Shown here: positions 60,936 through 64,000 of the stretch, piece by piece
How the letters are laid out: each line of letters opens with the position of its first letter
Numbering within the stretch: position 1 is the first letter of the stretch
Origin: Actinomycetes bacterium
GTDB taxonomy: Bacteria > Actinomycetota > Acidimicrobiia > Acidimicrobiales > RAAP-2
Reading direction: 5' to 3'
DNA: 64,000 nt
Assembly: GCA_021793515.1 (NCBI GenBank)
Contig: JAJYSP010000004.1
Location: 1 to 64,000, forward strand
Notes under the pieces: model-generated
What the model was told of the DNA's origin: nothing
What the model saw: only the letters and a program-made list of their open reading frames with translations
The model's database searches: none
Made by a program: the position numbers and the translations under genes

Positions 60936-61014
60936 CGGGCTGTGGCTTAGTTTGGTCTAGAGCGCTCGGCTGGGGGCCGAGAGATCGGGAGTTCAAATCT
61001 CCCCAGCCCGACCA
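60936..61014 (+). tRNA. tRNA-Pro(GGG)
   Basis: Full cloverleaf with CCA encoded. Acceptor CGGGCTG (60936-60942) pairs with CAGCCCG near the 3' end, discriminator A, then CCA. Anticodon stem CTCGG/CCGAG with loop CTGGGGG gives anticodon GGG, reading proline CCC and CCU. T stem GGGAG/CTCCC with loop TTCAAAT. The C1-G72 acceptor pair fits tRNA-Pro. Confidence 0.95.
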
Positions 61015-61290
61015 AAGCGTGTGGGCACGTGGTGCTCAGTGTGTTCATTTTGTGCGGTTCGTCGGTACTCTGTTGAACGGCCATCGTCGAACTGGGATCG
61101 AGAGCCGACAGACGGATTTTCGAGGCGAACCGGTCGTACATCTTCGGCCACGCAACTTCTTTGTTCCGTGGAGACTCTGTCGAGTCCAGGACGCAGTAAG
61201 TCTGCCGCTCAGCGGTTTACACGTTCGAAGCCATCCGAGGGCGATCTCGTCCGAGACGGTGCCGCTCATTGCTACGTGCAAGATGCATCG
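61015..61290. other. Intergenic after tRNA-Pro, no gene seen
   Basis: 276 bases without a supportable gene. The frames on both strands are rich in Ser, Arg and Thr and lack family features. Base composition looks more even than in the core genes. No direct repeat of the tRNA 3' end was found further along, so there is no clear attachment-site pair. Confidence 0.5.
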
Positions 61291-61311
61291 GTGACCGATG
61301 TAGTGAGGTCG

Positions 61312-61644
61312 ATGACGAAGAAGACCGCAGAAGGCGTTTCTCGCGTTACCGGCGTTGCCCACTTGATACTCACAAGCTTGGCCGATGGAGAGAAGCACGG
61401 CTATGCCCTCACTCAGGACGTCATGCAATTCTCGGGCATTCGCATTGCTCCGGGCAGTCTCTATGAGGCCCTCGCTCGACTCGAAGGTCAAGGCCTGATT
61501 GAGCCGATTACGTCGACCGACCGACGACGCCCCTACCGGTTGACCGCTGCGGGTGCCGCCGTGCTCGATGAATTTCTCAGTGCCCAGGAGCAACTCGCAA
61601 GTGAGGGACGACGTCGTCTCTGTGCGTCATGGCGTTTCTCGTGA
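61312..61644 (+). CDS. PadR-family transcriptional regulator
   Basis: 110 residues from ATG 61312 (GTG 61291 is an alternative). PadR winged helix: HLILTSLADGEKHGYALTQDV, IRIAPGSLYEALARLEGQGLI and RRPYRLTAAGAAVLDEFL are the family markers. It senses or represses in the cytoplasm; ligand unknown. The last 16 bases overlap the next gene, a membrane protein, a pair common in actinobacteria in which the PadR gene controls the neighbour. Confidence 0.85.
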   Translation: MTKKTAEGVSRVTGVAHLILTSLADGEKHGYALTQDVMQFSGIRIAPGSLYEALARLEGQGLIEPITSTDRRRPYRLTAAGAAVLDEFLSAQEQLASEGRRRLCASWRFS

Positions 61645-62798
61645 GTCGTGAACACCTCGAAACTGGTTCGGCGACGACCAGGCGTGCGCAGGGTTACCTA
61701 CGCTGGTACCCGCAGGCGTGGCGCGAGTGTTACGGCGAGGAGTTCGTCGCCCACCTCGAGGCCGAGTTGCTCGAGCGGCCCGTCTCAGTTCTACGAACTG
61801 TCGACATCGTTGGACACGGGTTTCTGGCGCGACTCTCGTTTCAGCGCGGACTACGGGTTGCGGTGTGGGCGACGACGGCGTTTGTGCTCGTTGCGGCCGT
61901 CGCCGTGGGTGCAATAGTTCTGACGCAGTATTGGGCGCCAGTCTCCATAACGAGCGGCGCTGGTGGTGTGTCTGGTGTCGGACTCCTCGCGCGGCCAAAC
62001 CAGATCAACGATGTTGCACTCAACTTCTCCACTCGTTCACACGCATCGGTGCGGATCATGTCGATTGCGGTGCTACCGCTGCGAGGCTTTCGTGTACCCG
62101 AAGTCGTCGGTGTCGCGTTCGCACCCCACGCGAGTGAACTCATTAATGCGCGTGGCTGGCCTGTCCGGCTACCCAAGGGAGTCACGCCGCGGGCTGAAGG
62201 AGATACTCCGCTTGCGCCAGCGATAGGGGCGACCGTCAACTTGGCACGTACGAATGTCCTGTGGCTCGGTCTACGCGTACCGACTTTGCACCACGCCTAC
62301 GCGGTCGATGGATTACGGGTGACCTACGAACGTCGTGGCGTCAGTCACACGATGACGATCAACCAGTCGACCGCGCCCGACGTTATTTGCGCCAATTCAT
62401 CGAGCTCCGGACAGCTCCCAACATGGTGCGCACAGGAAATCACAGCCGCAGGAGCGATTGCATCGCTATCTGCGGCCGGGAACCCGGCTCAACCATCGCC
62501 AGCCACAGTGGCCAGATTCGTCGCCCAACTCGCCTTGAGCGAGGCGCAAGCCACGGGGCACCGCGCACCGACCATTGGTGACGTACGGCGGTTGGCTGCT
62601 CGATTCTTTCCCGTCACTCATGGCGACGCGATCCAATCCGTCACCGGTCTCGTCAACGCCGGTAAACCTGAGTGGCGCTTTGTCATTCGAGGTTCGTCAA
62701 GCACCTCGACCTCGGTACATTGCACGAACCGAGGTCGAGTCACTGCTGGCGGCGGCATCATTGCGATCGCGGTTGTGACCTGTCCATCGCAGCGGTGA
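61629..62798 (+). CDS. Membrane protein of PadR-linked type, function unknown
   Basis: 389 residues. An N-terminal cytoplasmic stretch YLRWYPQAWRECYGEEFVAHL resembles the RYP-x-x-WR-x-RYG-E-E segment found before membrane helices in PadR-associated proteins. One clear membrane helix (about 77-100, ATTAFVLVAAVAVGAIVL), then a large extracytoplasmic beta-type domain with cysteines (DVICAN, PTWCAQE, VHCTN, VVTCPS). No named family. Codon use looks less GC-biased than neighbours such as thiO (visual judgement only). Overlaps padR; its start lies inside it. Confidence 0.68.
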   Translation: MAFLVSREHLETGSATTRRAQGYLRWYPQAWRECYGEEFVAHLEAELLERPVSVLRTVDIVGHGFLARLSFQRGLRVAVWATTAFVLVAAVAVGAIVLTQYWAPVSITSGAGGVSGVGLLARPNQINDVALNFSTRSHASVRIMSIAVLPLRGFRVPEVVGVAFAPHASELINARGWPVRLPKGVTPRAEGDTPLAPAIGATVNLARTNVLWLGLRVPTLHHAYAVDGLRVTYERRGVSHTMTINQSTAPDVICANSSSSGQLPTWCAQEITAAGAIASLSAAGNPAQPSPATVARFVAQLALSEAQATGHRAPTIGDVRRLAARFFPVTHGDAIQSVTGLVNAGKPEWRFVIRGSSSTSTSVHCTNRGRVTAGGGIIAIAVVTCPSQR

Positions 62799-63019
62799 GA
62801 GCAGCCTTCTCGCCTTCTCCCTCCTAGGCGCAACTCCTTGCACGAGTGACGTGTGGGAGCACCTATTCGTGCGCCGAATTGTCGTCGTACATGAGAGTCC
62901 GGCCAGTCGGAGTGCGCGTGAGAGGTTCGGCCGCTCTCATCATGTTCGAGGCTCCCAGCGCCTGGAGGTGACGATTCGCTGACGGTAAGTGCGTCAGCGT
63001 CGGTTTCGAGTGGAGTGAC
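62799..63019. other. Intergenic, one inverted repeat
   Basis: 221 bases between convergent genes. ATGAGAG (62891-62897) and CTCTCAT (62934-62940) with inner GGCC/GGCC form an imperfect hairpin with a long loop, but no T tract follows, so it is not a convincing terminator. Nothing else seen. Confidence 0.45.
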
Positions 63020-63871
63020 CTACTCGGCGTGGTTGCGAAGCGTGCCGAGGCCGACGATCGTGGTCACCACGTTGTCACCGGAGCGCAGGAAGACCGGCGG
63101 CTTCTGGCCTTGACCGACTCCGTGTGGGCTACCGGTGAAGATGAGGTCACCGGGCCGCAGCTCGCAGACGGTCGAGACGTACGAGACGATCTCGGGCACG
63201 TGGAAGACCATGTCGTGGGTCGTCGAGTCCTGGAACGTGACCCCGTTCACCCGGCACACGATCTCGAGGTCGTTCGGGTCGGGCACCTCATCGCGCGTGG
63301 TGATCCACGGACCGACCGGCGCGAAGTTCCGATGCGACTTGCCCAAGCTGAACTGCGCTGGTGAGCCGGACATCTGCAGGTCACGGTCACTCACGTCTTG
63401 GCCCACGCAGTAGCCGGCGAGCGAGTCCAGTGCTTCGCCGACGGCTATGTCACGTCCACCGCGTCCGACGACGAGCACGAGCTCAGCCTCCCAGTCGGTA
63501 CGCGGGGAGACAATGGGGAACGTCGCGTTCGCGCCCGCCAGGCACGACGCGAACTTCGCGAAGATCATCGGCTGAGACGGTGGCGTGAGGCCCATCTCGG
63601 CGGCGTGGGTGCGGTAGTTGAGCCCGACGGCGAAGATCTGACTCGGGGCGTCCACAACCGGTCCAAGCCGTCCACTTCGCTCGAGTTCGTCCGCGGCGAT
63701 CGCTTCGGTGACTGCCGGCGACTCGAGCGCGAACCACGACTGCAGGTCTGCGAGCTGTGCGAGTACCTCACGTGTCGAGGCGGCGAAGCGCCCGTTGGAT
63801 ACTGCCGCGATGTCTACGAAACCCTCATCGAGGACGATCACCGCACGGCCATCAACGTTCGCTATACGCAC
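63020..63871 (-). CDS. Fumarylacetoacetate hydrolase-family protein
   Basis: 283 residues. FAH C-terminal domain: IFAVGLNYRTHAAEMG, FAKFASCLAG, the metal-binding WEAELVLVVGRGGRD with Glu, GYCVGQDVSDRDLQ, and LRPGDLIFTGSPHGVG. Members cleave or decarboxylate beta-keto acids (fumarylpyruvate, acylpyruvates, 5-carboxymethyl-2-oxo-hept-3-ene dioate). Substrate not known. GTG 63871 has a clear ribosome site AAGGAG five bases upstream, unlike the many leaderless genes. Confidence 0.88.
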   Translation of the reverse strand: MRIANVDGRAVIVLDEGFVDIAAVSNGRFAASTREVLAQLADLQSWFALESPAVTEAIAADELERSGRLGPVVDAPSQIFAVGLNYRTHAAEMGLTPPSQPMIFAKFASCLAGANATFPIVSPRTDWEAELVLVVGRGGRDIAVGEALDSLAGYCVGQDVSDRDLQMSGSPAQFSLGKSHRNFAPVGPWITTRDEVPDPNDLEIVCRVNGVTFQDSTTHDMVFHVPEIVSYVSTVCELRPGDLIFTGSPHGVGQGQKPPVFLRSGDNVVTTIVGLGTLRNHAE

Positions 63872-63984
63872 GAGTCTCCTTACCGGTCAAATTCGTTCCG
63901 ACCAGTTTACCGAGGCTCACGTGGTGCAAAATCCGGCCGAGACGACCGGTAGATTGAAGACTCACCTCGATTGAAGGACGTCGC

Positions 63985-64000
63985 GTGTCTCATCTCTTCT
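63985..64000 (+). CDS. Start of a further gene, cut by window edge
   Basis: GTG 63985 (coding VSHLF) preceded by GAAGGA at 63973-63978, six bases spacing, and a TAGATT box at 63950-63955. Only five codons are visible, so product is unknown. Divergent from the FAH gene. Confidence 0.4.

Noticed and set aside
60947..61141. Minus-strand ORF over tRNA-Pro with a GRFELPIS-type sequence
   Set aside because: This is the familiar false translation of a tRNA gene on the opposite strand.
62891..62940. Hairpin as a terminator between convergent genes
   Set aside because: The loop is long, pairing imperfect and no T tract follows.

Overview
The window comes from a high-GC actinobacterium. Evidence is a complete Pup-proteasome locus (arc, dop, pup, prcB, prcA, pafA) followed by tat genes and helY, an F420-type FO synthase fusion, a DUF4193 acidic zinc-ribbon protein, and the gcvH/FHA/MerR/bifunctional-nuclease block known from mycobacteria. 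Together with the rRNA sequence and the many class-specific hypothetical proteins this suggests the class Acidimicrobiia. That placement is an inference from memory; no database comparison was possible.

Layout. 1-4972: an rRNA operon (16S truncated at the window edge, spacer without tRNA, 23S, 5S, strong terminator). 4973-7624: a degraded SRPBCC-family gene and a repeat-bearing, R/G/D-rich protein with a TPR-like C-terminus. 7840-12329: class I aldolase, phosphatidylglycerophosphate synthase, GcvH, a GarA-like FHA protein, an FtsR-like MerR regulator, a bifunctional nuclease and a secreted DUF4232 protein. 12330-19419: accessory metabolism and transport (APC permease, AcuI-like reductase, hydrolase, GT87-like membrane protein, ThiD, ThiG). 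19420-24282: a second MerR regulator with a likely autoregulatory operator, a PD-(D/E)XK-like protein and the glycine cleavage genes gcvT-gcvPA-gcvPB. 24330-30903: class I glutamine-amidotransferase-like hydrolase, paired CrcB fluoride channels, secreted protein, SDR enzyme, HtrA protease and several lineage proteins. 30975-42878 (minus strand): a tandem ThyX-like protein, HelY, TatC, TatB, signal peptidase I and the Pup-proteasome system. 42982-45105: ferredoxin, TrmI and a chain of tiny overlapping membrane-protein genes. 45161-51555: transketolase, transaldolase, FO synthase and a LOG-family protein. 51687-59403 (minus): acyl-CoA synthetase and glutamate synthase GltB/GltD. 59484-64000: ThiO, ThiS, a small ORF, tRNA-Pro, a PadR/membrane-protein pair, an FAH-family enzyme and the first bases of a further gene.

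How it fits together. Two thiamin fragments (thiD/thiG and thiO/thiS) lie 40 kb apart and would jointly supply the thiazole branch. Glycine cleavage is spread over gcvH and gcvT-PA-PB, with intervening regulators of the GarA/FtsR type that in mycobacteria and corynebacteria tie 2-oxoglutarate/glutamate metabolism (GltBD is also in the window) and division to signalling. The proteasome operon runs into protein export genes.

The most pervasive sequence signal is regulatory: about twenty transcription units carry a TANNNT box whose last base lies five to eight bases before the start codon, with no room for a Shine-Dalgarno sequence. This points to widespread leaderless mRNAs and was used here to choose many start codons. 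Genes are tightly packed, with GTGA/ATGA stop-start overlaps and convergent genes whose stop codons share bases.
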